A stretch of 64,000 nucleotides of DNA. It comes from an uncultured Burkholderiales bacterium. GTDB lineage: Bacteria > Pseudomonadota > Gammaproteobacteria > Burkholderiales > Burkholderiaceae_C. Numbering within the stretch: the first letter of the stretch is position 1; every line of letters begins with the position of its first letter. Made by a program: the position numbers and the translations under genes. The stretch is from NCBI GenBank assembly GCA_903935585.1, contig CAIZSE010000114.1, positions 1 to 64,000 on the forward strand. Reading direction: 5' to 3'. This document shows positions 21,634-31,783 of this stretch, piece by piece. The notes under the pieces were generated by a model. It saw only the letters and a list, made by a program, of their open reading frames with translations. It was not told the origin of the DNA and did not search any database.

Positions 21634-22854
21634 TCAAACCGCGGCGGCAGGCCCGGCATGCAGGCGCAACCGCCCAGCCAGCCAGGCGCTCAGCACGCTG
21701 GCCACGGTGCCCAACAAACCCGCTACCCAATAAAAAGTCAGCTGACCCTGGTCGTCACGCCCGATGATGAGGCCCGCCACCAAGGCCGCCAGGCCCATGG
21801 AGGCGGATTGCACGGCCGAGTTGAGCGTCATGAAGATGCCGCGCAAACGCGGCTCTACGGCAGAGGAAATCATGGCCATGCCTGGAATCATTCGCCCGCT
21901 CATGACGGTAAAAAACAAGGTCGATATCGCCAGCAAGCCCCACAGCGGCAAGCCTTGTGACAGCGTGGTGGCCATCAAGGGCAACACCACCGCCAAAGCC
22001 AGGCGCTGGAACACCTGGACTTTGCCCACCCGGTCCGTTAAACGGCCAAAATACCGTGCACTGAGCAAGGTGGCCACGCCCCCGCACAGGTAAATCCAGG
22101 GCACTTCACCGGTCTGCATACCGGCATTGGACTGCAGATAGATGGTGATGTAGGGAATCACCGTGAAAGCGGCAAACATCATCAATCCAGAAACCCCGAA
22201 GGCTTTGAGGTGATTGGGCTCGACCAGCACCTGCCCGATGCCACGCCAAACGCCGGTCCGGTCGGGATGGTGCAGGTGTGCATCGAGGCGGGGCAAGGTT
22301 TGCCAGGCACCCAGCGACAGCAGACCCACCAGCAAGGCGATGCCGAAAAAGGGCGCATGCCAGCTCAGGTGCGCTGCCAAGAACAGGCCCAATGGCACCC
22401 CTGCCACCGTGGACACGGAAAACGAGGTCATCACCACACTCATGGCCCGGCCCCGGCGCTCAAAGGGGATGACATCGGCCACGATGGTTTGGGACAAAGC
22501 CGACAAAACGCCCCCGAACAAGCCTGCGGCCACCCGCGCCAACATGAGCCAGAGGTAATCGGGCGCCAGGCCGCACGCCAGCGTGGCCAGGCCAAACAAG
22601 GTGTACATCGCCAGCAGCAGGCGTTTTCGGCTGAAGCGGTCGATGTAGGTGGCCGCCATGAGACCGGACAGGCCGGCCGACAAGGTGTAGGCCGAGACCA
22701 GCAAGCCGAACTGTGCGTTGCTGATGCCAAACAAGGCGGTGAACTGAGGCCCCAGCGGCATCATGATCATGAAATCCAGGATGTGGGTGAACTGGATGCC
22801 GGCCAGCGTGAAGAGCAGCCAGCGCTCTCGCCGCGGGGTCAAGTGAGGGGTCAT
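21634..22854 (-). CDS. MFS transporter
   Basis: 12-TM-like hydrophobic profile; LVSAYTLSAGLSGLMAATYIDRFSRKRLLL. Confidence 0.88.
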   Translation of the reverse strand: MTPHLTPRRERWLLFTLAGIQFTHILDFMIMMPLGPQFTALFGISNAQFGLLVSAYTLSAGLSGLMAATYIDRFSRKRLLLAMYTLFGLATLACGLAPDYLWLMLARVAAGLFGGVLSALSQTIVADVIPFERRGRAMSVVMTSFSVSTVAGVPLGLFLAAHLSWHAPFFGIALLVGLLSLGAWQTLPRLDAHLHHPDRTGVWRGIGQVLVEPNHLKAFGVSGLMMFAAFTVIPYITIYLQSNAGMQTGEVPWIYLCGGVATLLSARYFGRLTDRVGKVQVFQRLALAVVLPLMATTLSQGLPLWGLLAISTLFFTVMSGRMIPGMAMISSAVEPRLRGIFMTLNSAVQSASMGLAALVAGLIIGRDDQGQLTFYWVAGLLGTVASVLSAWLAGRLRLHAGPAAAV

Positions 22855-22912
22855 GGAACAATGCAATGGAGTTGACTGAATCTAACACCCCCACAACAAA
22901 CCTCTGCCAGCC

Positions 22913-24124
22913 ATGCACATTGACAGTTTGACGCCTCAGGCTCTGCCCTCTGGCCACCCGCCCGTGCATGGCCTGGTGCTCATGGGTGGCGGCGCCCGCA
23001 CGGCCTACCAAGCAGGTGCCTTGCAAGCCATTGGGGCGCTGCTGAGGCAAAAAAGCCAGGCCCGGCACTTTCCATTTCAAGTGTTGGCCGGCACATCTGC
23101 CGGGGCCTTGAACGCCACCTTTTTGGCCAGCAAGGCCATGGACGGTTTGGACGGTCTGGACGATTTGGCCAACTTTTGGTCGGCCATCCGCACCGAAGCG
23201 GTTTACCACCTGCCCTCAACGCCTCTGGCCAAATTCAGCCGTTGGGCCACTGCCCTGGGTTTGGTGCTGTCTGCACGCCAACAGGCTGCCGCCATGGACA
23301 GTCTGGCCTTGGTCAACACCTTGCACAAAGCGATCGCTCTGGACAGGATTGATGCGGCCCTTCGAAGCGGCGTGTTGCACGCTCTGGCCGTCACAGCATC
23401 CAGTTACTCAAGCGGTGTCCACTGGACTTTTTGCCAAACCCGCGACGGCCAGCCCATTCCCTGGAGCAGGCCCGGACGACGCGCCGAGCAGCAACCCATC
23501 ACCATCGAACACCTGATGGCATCCAGCGCCATTCCGTTCATTTTCCCGTCGACCCCACTCTGGGTCGATGGTGGCATGGAGTATTTCGGCGATGGCTCGA
23601 TGCGGCAGATTTCTCCACTGTCCTCTGCCGTGCACCTGGGTGCTGACCGGGTTTTGGCGATTGGCGTGGGACAACCCCAGCGGGCGAACCTGGGCGGACA
23701 GCGCAATGGCAACGGGCGCCCCTCACTGGGAACGATCGCTGGCCACGCCATGGCCAGCGTATTTCACGACACCCTGGAGGCCGATGTGGCGCAAATTGCC
23801 CGCATCAACCTGTCCTTGAATGTTTTGCCTGACAGCGTCCGCGCAGAATTGCCTTTTCGCGCGGTCGAGGTTCTGAGCCTGCAGCCCAGCGCCTCGCTCG
23901 ATGCCCTGGCCCAAGACCATGTGCACACACTCCCCAGGCCCATCGTCAGGGTGCTTGAAGGCCTTGGGGCCTTGCAAGGCAGCGGGGCTGCTCTGGCCAG
24001 TTATCTGCTCTTTGAGCCTGGTTTCATTACAGCGCTGATGTCACTGGGACAAGCCGATGTGAAGGCCCGATCCGAAGAGATACTGGCATTTTTCGAGCCC
24101 CACAGCGCCGATCCGGTGCGATAA
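22913..24124 (+). CDS. Patatin-like phospholipase
   Basis: GLVLMGGGARTAYQAGALQAI oxyanion motif, LAGTSAGALNA (GxSxG), WVDGGMEY (DGG). Confidence 0.92.
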   Translation: MHIDSLTPQALPSGHPPVHGLVLMGGGARTAYQAGALQAIGALLRQKSQARHFPFQVLAGTSAGALNATFLASKAMDGLDGLDDLANFWSAIRTEAVYHLPSTPLAKFSRWATALGLVLSARQQAAAMDSLALVNTLHKAIALDRIDAALRSGVLHALAVTASSYSSGVHWTFCQTRDGQPIPWSRPGRRAEQQPITIEHLMASSAIPFIFPSTPLWVDGGMEYFGDGSMRQISPLSSAVHLGADRVLAIGVGQPQRANLGGQRNGNGRPSLGTIAGHAMASVFHDTLEADVAQIARINLSLNVLPDSVRAELPFRAVEVLSLQPSASLDALAQDHVHTLPRPIVRVLEGLGALQGSGAALASYLLFEPGFITALMSLGQADVKARSEEILAFFEPHSADPVR

Positions 24125-24161
24125 TCCGCCGATTCATATTGGAGACACACTGCCGTGGAAA

Positions 24162-24220
24162 CTACCCCGAGTCGGTAGCTTTCGAACACGTTGAGCACCC
24201 CCGCCCATGGTTCGAAAGCT
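24162..24220 (+). promoter_or_regulatory. Structured 5' leader upstream of corA
   Basis: CTACC/GGTAG hairpin (24162-24178) and perfect 11-bp inverted repeat AGCTTTCGAAC (24177-24187)/GTTCGAAAGCT (24210-24220). Confidence 0.5.
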
Positions 24221-24279
24221 GCAGCACCCCCTTCGCCGCCCTTTGAACTTTTGGCACCTGGCCACTTTTCGGATTCGCC

Positions 24280-25266
24280 ATGCTCAACATCTTTACCCTT
24301 GTCAACGGCCGTCTCTTCCAGGAAGAGATCGAGTCCCTGGAAGAACTCTCCCGTTTCCAACCCATCTGGGTGGACCTGGAGTCCCCCACGCTGGACGAAA
24401 AACGCTGGATCAAACAGTACTTTGGCCTGTCCATCCCCGAAGACGCGATGGACGAGGACATCGAGGAATCGGCCCGCTTCTACGAAGAAGACAACGGCGA
24501 GCTGCACATCCGGTCTGACTTCTTGATTGCCGACGAAGACGAGCCACGCACCGTGCGCTGCGCCTTCATTTTGAACCAGCACAATGCCGACCTGAAAAGT
24601 CAGGGTGTGCTGTTTTCCATCCACGAAGAAGACGTGCCGGTGTTCCGTTTGTTGCGCATGCGCGCACGCCGTGCGCCGGGCCTGATTGAAGACGCCAAGG
24701 AAGTGCTGCTCAAACTGTTTGACGCCGATGCAGAGTACTCGGCCGACACGCTCGAGGGCATCTACGACAAACTCGAAACAGCGGGCAAAAAGGTGTTGTC
24801 TGGCGATGTCACCGACGCCTTGGCCGGTGAAGTGCTGGGCGCAATTGCCCGGCAAGAAGACTTGAATGGCCGGATCCGACGCAATGTGATGGACACCCGC
24901 CGCGCCGTGAGCTTCATGATGCGCTCCAAAATGCTGAATGCCGAGCAATTTGAAGAGGCGCGTCAGATTCTGCGTGACATCGACTCGCTCGACTCGCACA
25001 CGGCCTTTTTGTTCGACAAGATCAACTTCTTGATGGACGCCACCGTCGGTTTCATCAACATCAACCAGAACAAGATCATCAAGATCTTCTCAGTGGCCAG
25101 CGTGGCCTTGCTGCCGCCCACCCTGATCGCCAGCCTGTATGGCATGAACTTCCAGTACATGCCCGAGCTGTCGCAAAAATGGGGTTACCCCTATGCGCTG
25201 GCTCTGATGGTGGCCAGTGCCGTAGTCCCCATGTGGTACTTCCGCCGGCGCGGCTGGCTCAAGTGA
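24280..25266 (+). CDS. corA: CorA family magnesium/cobalt transporter
   Basis: C-terminal YGMNFQYMPELSQKWGYPYALALMV (GMN motif). Confidence 0.95.
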   Translation: MLNIFTLVNGRLFQEEIESLEELSRFQPIWVDLESPTLDEKRWIKQYFGLSIPEDAMDEDIEESARFYEEDNGELHIRSDFLIADEDEPRTVRCAFILNQHNADLKSQGVLFSIHEEDVPVFRLLRMRARRAPGLIEDAKEVLLKLFDADAEYSADTLEGIYDKLETAGKKVLSGDVTDALAGEVLGAIARQEDLNGRIRRNVMDTRRAVSFMMRSKMLNAEQFEEARQILRDIDSLDSHTAFLFDKINFLMDATVGFININQNKIIKIFSVASVALLPPTLIASLYGMNFQYMPELSQKWGYPYALALMVASAVVPMWYFRRRGWLK

Positions 25267-25273
25267 TCCCCGG

Positions 25274-26035
25274 TCAGCCGGGCTGACGATCTGCCAGCCA
25301 TTGCGACAAAATGGCCAGGCTGTAACGGCTGGCCACTTCTCGGATGAACCGATTGAAGTCAGCGTGTGCCGTGTCATCGGCGCGGTCTGAAATCGTGCGC
25401 ACCGCCGCAAAAGGCACCTGGTAGTCATGGCACACCTGCGCCACCGCAGCGCCCTCCATCTCGACGGCCAAAGCCTCGGGCAAGGCAAGTCGCAGCGCAT
25501 GGCTTTCTGCGTTGGTCGAAACAAACCGGTCGCCACTGATCACCAGCCCCTGATGCACACGAGGCGCGCTCAATTGAAATTGGGTCAGGGTTTCACGGCT
25601 CAGATGCCGCTCGGCGGCATGCAGCACCTGCGCGCTGGCTTTGGCCAACTGCGCTGACAGGCTGGCATGGGCATCAAAGCAGGCACGGCCATACAGCGGC
25701 ACCTCATGCCTCGCAAACAGCGGCGAAGCGTCCATGTCATGCTGCACAAAACCGGAGGCCACCACCACATCCCCCACGCGCACGCCCAGCCCCAAGCCGC
25801 CAGCCACGCCGGTAAAGACCATCGTGTCGACTTGAAAGCGCTCCAGCAGCACCGTGGCCGTGGTCGCCGCAGCCACTTTGCCAATGCGCGACAACACGGC
25901 CACCACCGAATGCCCTTGCCAGTGGCCCACCCAGAAGTCACGACCCGCTACCGTCACGCGGCGCTCATCGGGCATTTCAGCCAATACAGCGGCCAGTTCT
26001 TCGTGCATGGCACTCATGATGCCGATCACCGCCAT
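25274..26035 (-). CDS. mtnN: 5'-methylthioadenosine/S-adenosylhomocysteine nucleosidase
   Basis: MAVIGIMSAMHEELAAVL, VFTGVAGGLG, VEMEGAAVAQVCHDYQVPFAAVRTISD. Confidence 0.93.
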   Translation of the reverse strand: MAVIGIMSAMHEELAAVLAEMPDERRVTVAGRDFWVGHWQGHSVVAVLSRIGKVAAATTATVLLERFQVDTMVFTGVAGGLGLGVRVGDVVVASGFVQHDMDASPLFARHEVPLYGRACFDAHASLSAQLAKASAQVLHAAERHLSRETLTQFQLSAPRVHQGLVISGDRFVSTNAESHALRLALPEALAVEMEGAAVAQVCHDYQVPFAAVRTISDRADDTAHADFNRFIREVASRYSLAILSQWLADRQPG

Positions 26036-26065
26036 GGTTTCCCCCTTGGATCAACGCGTCAAAAG

Positions 26066-26089
26066 AAAAGCGGCTGCAAGAGCCGCTTT
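26066..26089. terminator. Intrinsic terminator-like hairpin between fadD-type gene and mtnN
   Basis: AAAGCGGCT-gcaag-AGCCGCTTT symmetric stem with A/T flanks. Confidence 0.65.
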
Positions 26090-26124
26090 GAAGTGTATCG
26101 GCGGCTACCCGCCAGCCTGCTGGC

Positions 26125-27807
26125 TCATGCCTTGTTGCGAAGTTCGCGGCGCAAGATTTTGCCCACCGGGGTTTTGGGCAGTTCGGTGCGAAACTCGATC
26201 ACCCGCGGCTGCTTATAAGCGGTCATGCTTTCCCGGCAATAGGCCATGATCTGCGCCTCGGTCAGTGCCGGATCTTTCTTGACCACCACCAGTTTGACAG
26301 TCTCGCCAGTTTTCTCGTCGGGCACGCCGATCGCAGCGCACTCCAGCACGCCCGGACATTCAGAGGCCACCTCTTCCACCTCATTGGGGTAGACGTTGAA
26401 ACCGCTGACCAGAATCATGTCTTTCTTGCGATCAACGATCTTGAAATAGCCACGCTCGTCCACCGTGCCCACATCACCGGACTTGAAGTACCCATCCGCC
26501 GTCATGACCTTGGCCGTTTCGTCGGGACGCTGCCAGTAGCCCGCCATGACCTGCGGCCCCTTGATGGCGATCTCGCCAGGCTGTCCGATCTCGGTCACTT
26601 CGTTACCGTCATCGTCCAAAAGCTTCATCCAGGTCGCCGGCAAGGGCACGCCAATGGTGCCGGTGAACTCGGTGCTGGTGGTCGGGTTGCAACTGGCCGA
26701 AGGGCTGGTTTCCGACAGTCCGTAGCCTTCGCAAATCGGGCAGCCGGTTTTCTCGAGCCAGAGCTTGGCGACATTGGACGTTACCGCCGTGCCACCACCC
26801 AGTGACACTTTGAGGTTGGACCAGTTCACTGTGCCGAAATCAGGGTGGTTGGCCAGGCCATTGAACAAGGTGTTGACGGCTGGCAGACTGTGAAATGTGT
26901 GTTTGGACAATTCCTTGAGCACCGCAGGCAAATCACGCGGGTTGGGAATCAGAATGGTTTTGCCGCCCATGCGCAAGCCCAGCATCATGTTCACCGTGAA
27001 AGCGAAGATGTGGTACAGCGGCAAAGCACACACCGACGTGGGCTGCTGCCCCGCCGGAATGCGCTTCATGACCGGCTCGTTCCAGGCATCGGACTGAAGC
27101 ACATTGGCAATCACGTTGCGGTGCAAAAGCACCGCGCCCTTGGACACACCCGTGGTGCCACCGGTGTATTGCAAAACAGCGATGTCATCAGGCGACAACT
27201 CGGGCTTGCGAAAAGCCTGTTGGCGACCTTTGGACAAGGCGTCATTGAACCGGACCGCCTGGGGCAAGTTGAAACCGGGCACCATCTTCTTGACATTGCG
27301 AACCACGTAATTGACCAGGCTGCCCTTGAGCAAGCCCAGGCGATCCCCCATCGCTGCCAACACCACATGCTGCACAGGCGTTTGGGCGATGCATTTTTCA
27401 AGTGTGGCGGCAAAGTTTTCGATGATCACAATCGCCTTGGAGCCTGAATCCTTGAGCTGGTGTTCCAGTTCGCGGGCGGTGTAAAGCGGATTCACGTTGA
27501 CGACCACAAAACCCGCACGCAAGATGGCGGCCACAACCACCGGGTACTGCGGCACATTGGGCATCATGACCGCGACACGATCGCCCTTGTTCAAGCCCAG
27601 CGATTGCAGATAAGCCGCCATGGCCATGCTTTCCTGATCGGTCTGTGCGTAGCTGATTTCCTTGCCCATGAAACTGTAGGCGGGACGGCTGGCGTACTTG
27701 GAAAAACTCTCTTCCAGCAAGCCCACCAAGGAGCTGTATTGGCCGAAATCAATGTCGGCCGGAACGCCTTCGGGGTAACTCTTCAGCCAAACGGGATTCA
27801 GGTTCAT
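26125..27807 (-). CDS. fadD: Long-chain-fatty-acid-CoA ligase
   Basis: LQYTGGTTGVSKGAVLLHRN, EGYGLSETSPSASCNP, YFKIVDRKKDMILVSGFNVYPNEVEEV. Confidence 0.94.
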   Translation of the reverse strand: MNLNPVWLKSYPEGVPADIDFGQYSSLVGLLEESFSKYASRPAYSFMGKEISYAQTDQESMAMAAYLQSLGLNKGDRVAVMMPNVPQYPVVVAAILRAGFVVVNVNPLYTARELEHQLKDSGSKAIVIIENFAATLEKCIAQTPVQHVVLAAMGDRLGLLKGSLVNYVVRNVKKMVPGFNLPQAVRFNDALSKGRQQAFRKPELSPDDIAVLQYTGGTTGVSKGAVLLHRNVIANVLQSDAWNEPVMKRIPAGQQPTSVCALPLYHIFAFTVNMMLGLRMGGKTILIPNPRDLPAVLKELSKHTFHSLPAVNTLFNGLANHPDFGTVNWSNLKVSLGGGTAVTSNVAKLWLEKTGCPICEGYGLSETSPSASCNPTTSTEFTGTIGVPLPATWMKLLDDDGNEVTEIGQPGEIAIKGPQVMAGYWQRPDETAKVMTADGYFKSGDVGTVDERGYFKIVDRKKDMILVSGFNVYPNEVEEVASECPGVLECAAIGVPDEKTGETVKLVVVKKDPALTEAQIMAYCRESMTAYKQPRVIEFRTELPKTPVGKILRRELRNKA

Positions 27808-27929
27808 GTCGGGTTCTCCTATGGCTCAGTCTAACGTAAGTCTGACAAGAAACTGACGCGCAATGCGTCAGGGTTTACGCCAAAAATAAGCTTCAGTTAA
27901 GGGAGCAAACGCATTTTGAACAGATCAAC

Positions 27930-27957
27930 AAAAAGGGGAGGCCAATGCCTCCCCTTT
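27930..27957 (-). terminator. Intrinsic terminator downstream of pntB
   Basis: Minus strand AAAGGGGAGGC-attg-GCCTCCCC-TTTTT. Confidence 0.8.
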
Positions 27958-27990
27958 GGGATTAAAAGTCATGGCCCCGTGGCCATGCGG

Positions 27991-29412
27991 TTAAGTCTTC
28001 AAGGCCATCAACACCTCGTCGAGCATTTTCTTGGCGTCGCCAAACAGCATGCGGTTGTTGTCCTTGTAAAACAACGGGTTGTCCACGCCCGCATAGCCAC
28101 TGGCCATGGAACGTTTCATCACGATGCTGGTGCGGGCCTTCCAGACTTCAAGCACCGGCATGCCGGCGATCGGGCTGGTCGGGTCGTCTTGCGCGGCCGG
28201 GTTCACGATGTCGTTGGCACCGATGACGATGGCGACATCGGTGTCGGGGAAGTCGTCGTTGAGTTCGTCCATCTCGTACACGATGTCATAGGGCACCTTG
28301 GCCTCGGCCAACAAAACGTTCATGTGACCCGGCATCCGCCCGGCCACCGGGTGTATGCCAAAGCGAACGTTCACGCCTTTTTCGCGCAGGTATTTGGTGA
28401 TTTCAAACACCGTGTGCTGCGCCTGTGCCACAGCCATGCCGTAACCGGGCACCACGATCACATTTTTGGCATCGCGCAGCAACTCGGCGGTCTCAGCAGC
28501 CAAAATGGGGCTGACCTCACCAACCGGCTCCGCCGAGGCATCGCCAGCCGCTTTGGGCGCAGCAGCGGTGGTGCCAAAGCCACCTGCGATCACGCTGATG
28601 AAGCTGCGGTTCATGGCGTTGCACATGATGTAGGACAAAATCGCACCGCTGGAGCCGACCAGCGCACCGATCACGATCAGCAAATCGTTGGAGAGCATGA
28701 AGCCCGTGGCCGCTGCCGCCCAGCCCGAGTAGCTGTTGAGCATGGACACCACCACCGGCATGTCGGCGCCACCAATGGCCATGACCATGTGGATGCCGAA
28801 CAGCAAAGCGATGGCGGTCATGATGAACAAGGGCAACATGCCGTCTTGCACCGTGTGGGCGTTCATGAACTCACGGCCAAAGTAAACCACCGTGATCAAG
28901 CCCAACAGGTTGAGCCAATGGCGGCCGGGCAGCAACAAGGGGCTGCCCCCAATACGGCCAGACAACTTGCCAAACGCGGCCACCGAACCAGAGAAGGTCA
29001 CCGCGCCAATGAAGATGCCAATGTAGATTTCACCCGCATGGATGGCGTGCGCCGCGCTGTCCAGGTTTTTGGAAGCCTCAGGGTCCACATAGGTGGCATA
29101 GCCCACCAAAACTGCCGCCATGCCGACCATGCTGTGCATCAGCGCTACCAGCTCAGGCATTTGCGTCATCTGCACTTTGCGCGCAGCGTACAAACCAATG
29201 ACCGCGCCCACCAGCATGGCGCCGACGATCATGGGAATGCCCTCAGCGGTCACTTGGGGCCCGAACACCGTAGCCAGCACGGCCAAGCTCATGCCGATCA
29301 TGCCGTAGAGGTTGCCGCGCCGTGCGGTTTCCTGGTTGGACAAGCCGCCCAGACTGAGGATAAAGAGAATGGTCGCGCCAATGTAGGCGACCGTGGCCAA
29401 ACTTGAGGTCAT
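27991..29412 (-). CDS. pntB: NAD(P) transhydrogenase subunit beta
   Basis: [71 protein letters not shown]. Confidence 0.97.
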   Translation of the reverse strand: MTSSLATVAYIGATILFILSLGGLSNQETARRGNLYGMIGMSLAVLATVFGPQVTAEGIPMIVGAMLVGAVIGLYAARKVQMTQMPELVALMHSMVGMAAVLVGYATYVDPEASKNLDSAAHAIHAGEIYIGIFIGAVTFSGSVAAFGKLSGRIGGSPLLLPGRHWLNLLGLITVVYFGREFMNAHTVQDGMLPLFIMTAIALLFGIHMVMAIGGADMPVVVSMLNSYSGWAAAATGFMLSNDLLIVIGALVGSSGAILSYIMCNAMNRSFISVIAGGFGTTAAAPKAAGDASAEPVGEVSPILAAETAELLRDAKNVIVVPGYGMAVAQAQHTVFEITKYLREKGVNVRFGIHPVAGRMPGHMNVLLAEAKVPYDIVYEMDELNDDFPDTDVAIVIGANDIVNPAAQDDPTSPIAGMPVLEVWKARTSIVMKRSMASGYAGVDNPLFYKDNNRMLFGDAKKMLDEVLMALKT

Positions 29413-29438
29413 AACTGTCTCATTTCTTAATCGGCTGG

Positions 29439-29513
29439 GGACCGCGCTGAAGATCTGTCCCCAAAGTCATCTTTCGGTTGAGGACAGAGCTAAAGATCTG
29501 TCCCCAAAGTCAT
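29439..29513. repeat. Tandem REP-like direct repeats (32 nt, 11-nt spacer) in the pntA-pntB gap
   Basis: 29439-29470 and 29482-29513 match at 29/32 positions; each contains GGAC...GTCC inverted arms. Confidence 0.8.
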
Positions 29514-31087
29514 TATTTTCGGAACATGGCCAGCATGCGCTGGGTGACGGCAAAACCACCAAACATGTTGATGGCTGTCAGCACCAGTGCCAAAGCGGCC
29601 AGGATGCCAATCAGGGTGTTGGGCCGACTGGCCGCGTTGGCCATGGGCGAGATCTGCACCAGCGCACCGATGGCTATGATGGAGCTGATCGCGTTGGTCA
29701 CGCTCATGAGCGGGGTGTGCAGTGCGGGCTTGACGTTCCAAACCACCATGTAGCCCACAAAACAGGCCAACACAAACACCGTCAGGTGCGACAAGAACGC
29801 AGCAGGTGCGTAAGCCCCCACCAGCGCCAGCAGCACAGCGGCCACCGCTGCCACGATGAGCAACTGGCCCACGGGCATGGGGCCCGAAGGCTCGCCGTGG
29901 CCATGGCCTTTTTTCGCAGCCACAGCGGCAGCAGGCTTGGGTGCAGGTTTGGGGGCCACCACCAGCGGGGGCGCAGGCCAGGTGATTTCGCCGTCCTTGA
30001 TCACTGTGAGGCCGCGAATGGCGTCGTCCTGCATGTTGACATCAATCACGCCATCTTTGGTCTTGCACAGCTCTTCGGTCAGGCGGAACAGGTTGGTGCT
30101 GTACAGCGTGGAGGACTGGCGCGCCATGCGAGAGACCAGGTCGGTGTAGCCGACGATGGTCACGCCATGCTTGACCACCGACTTGCCCGGCTCGGTCAGT
30201 TCGCAGTTGCCGCCTTGCTCTGCGGCCATGTCAATGATCACGCTGCCGGGCTTCATGCTTTTCACCATCTCTGCGGTGATCAGCTTGGGTGCGGGTTTGC
30301 CGGGAATCAGCGCGGTGGTGATGATGATGTCCACCTCGCGGGCTTGGCTGGCATACATCTCGCGCTGTGCCGCCTGAAAGCCTTCGCTCATGACTTTGGC
30401 GTAACCGCCACCGCCCGAGCCTTCTTCTTCATAGTCGACCTTGACGAATTCGCCGCCCAGCGAGACCACCTGGTCAGCCACTTCGGCACGGGTGTCGTTG
30501 GCGCGCACGATGGCGCCCAGGCTCGCGGCCGCGCCAATCGCGGCCAAACCGGCCACGCCGGCACCGGCGATGAACACTTTGGCCGGTGGCACCTTGCCTG
30601 CAGCCGTGATCTGGCCGTTGAAGAAACGGCCAAACGCATTGGCCGCCTCCACCACGGCGCGGTAACCGCTGACGCCAGCCATCGAGGTCAGCGCATCCAT
30701 CTTCTGGGCGCGGCTGAGGGTGCGCGGCAACGCGTCGATCGACAGCGCCGTGACCTTTTTGGCCGCCAGCTGCTGCATCAAATCGGGGTTTTGGGCCGGC
30801 CACAGAAAGCCGATCAGCGTTTGCCCTGCACGCATCAGCACCACTTCTTCAGGGGCTGGGGCACGCACTTTAAACACGATGTCGCTGCCGCTCCACAGGT
30901 CGGCCGCACTGGGCGCAATCGATGCCCCGGCTTCCACATACGCCTCGTCGGACAGGTCGGCAAGCTCGCCAGCACCGCGCTCCACCACGACGTCAAAACC
31001 AAGTTTGACCAATTTGGTCACCACATCGGGCACGGTGGCCACCCGTTTTTCACCGGGGAATATTTCTCGCGGCACGCCAATGCGCAT
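29513..31087 (-). CDS. pntA: NAD(P) transhydrogenase subunit alpha (fused alpha1/alpha2)
   Basis: MRIGVPREIFPGEKRVATVPD, VFIAGAGVAGLAAIGAA; C-terminal TM segments. Confidence 0.96.
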   Translation of the reverse strand: MRIGVPREIFPGEKRVATVPDVVTKLVKLGFDVVVERGAGELADLSDEAYVEAGASIAPSAADLWSGSDIVFKVRAPAPEEVVLMRAGQTLIGFLWPAQNPDLMQQLAAKKVTALSIDALPRTLSRAQKMDALTSMAGVSGYRAVVEAANAFGRFFNGQITAAGKVPPAKVFIAGAGVAGLAAIGAAASLGAIVRANDTRAEVADQVVSLGGEFVKVDYEEEGSGGGGYAKVMSEGFQAAQREMYASQAREVDIIITTALIPGKPAPKLITAEMVKSMKPGSVIIDMAAEQGGNCELTEPGKSVVKHGVTIVGYTDLVSRMARQSSTLYSTNLFRLTEELCKTKDGVIDVNMQDDAIRGLTVIKDGEITWPAPPLVVAPKPAPKPAAAVAAKKGHGHGEPSGPMPVGQLLIVAAVAAVLLALVGAYAPAAFLSHLTVFVLACFVGYMVVWNVKPALHTPLMSVTNAISSIIAIGALVQISPMANAASRPNTLIGILAALALVLTAINMFGGFAVTQRMLAMFRK

Positions 31088-31230
31088 GGTTTATCTCCTG
31101 AAAATTATGAAAACGCTGAACATGCCTATTGGAGCGCAAGTTAATCCTCAAAATATATACTGAAAGTTACACCCCCCCGCATGACCCGGATCCGGGTATA
31201 CCCTGATGAAGTCCCACAGATAATCAGCCC

Positions 31231-31725
31231 ATGGACACACGCTGGAAACCCAATGTCACCGTGGCCGCCATCATCGAAAAGAATGGCCGCTACTTGTTGA
31301 TCGAAGAACACACCCAGGAAGGCTTGCGACTGAACAACCCGGCTGGACACCTGGACCCCGGTGAATCACCGGCCGCAGGCTGCGCACGCGAAGCGCTCGA
31401 AGAAACGGCCCACCCATTCACCCCCACCGCACTTGTTGGCATTTACCTGTCGCGCTTTCAGCGCCCCGCCACTGGCGAGGACATCACCTATGTGCGAATG
31501 GCTTTTTGCGGTGAAGTCGGTGCGTTGCAAACACATTTGAGCCTCGATGAAGGCATTGAGCGCACTCTGTGGATGACGCCTGAAGAAGTACGCGCCAGTG
31601 CTGCACGCCACCGCAGCCCACTCGTTTTGCAGTGCATTGAAGACCATCTGGCCGGACAACGCTTCCCTTTGCAAGTGATCTACACCGACCCGGCCGTCGC
31701 CGAATTGCCCCCCTTGCCCGAATGA
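31231..31725 (+). CDS. NUDIX hydrolase
   Basis: Nudix box GHLDPGESPAAGCAREALEETA. Confidence 0.93.
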   Translation: MDTRWKPNVTVAAIIEKNGRYLLIEEHTQEGLRLNNPAGHLDPGESPAAGCAREALEETAHPFTPTALVGIYLSRFQRPATGEDITYVRMAFCGEVGALQTHLSLDEGIERTLWMTPEEVRASAARHRSPLVLQCIEDHLAGQRFPLQVIYTDPAVAELPPLPE

Positions 31726-31783
31726 CCCCGCTGCGGTCACGTTTGGGCAGCGACAGCGACGGCGGCCAAACAGCCCCTGAAAC

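Noticed and set aside
27853-27871. CTGACGC-gcaat-GCGTCAG palindrome upstream of the fadD-type gene
   Set aside because: Short perfect hairpin that could be an operator, but nothing else supports a specific regulator.
27916-31144. Two long plus-strand ORFs (496 and 583 aa)
   Set aside because: Antisense of pntB and pntA; no domain signal.
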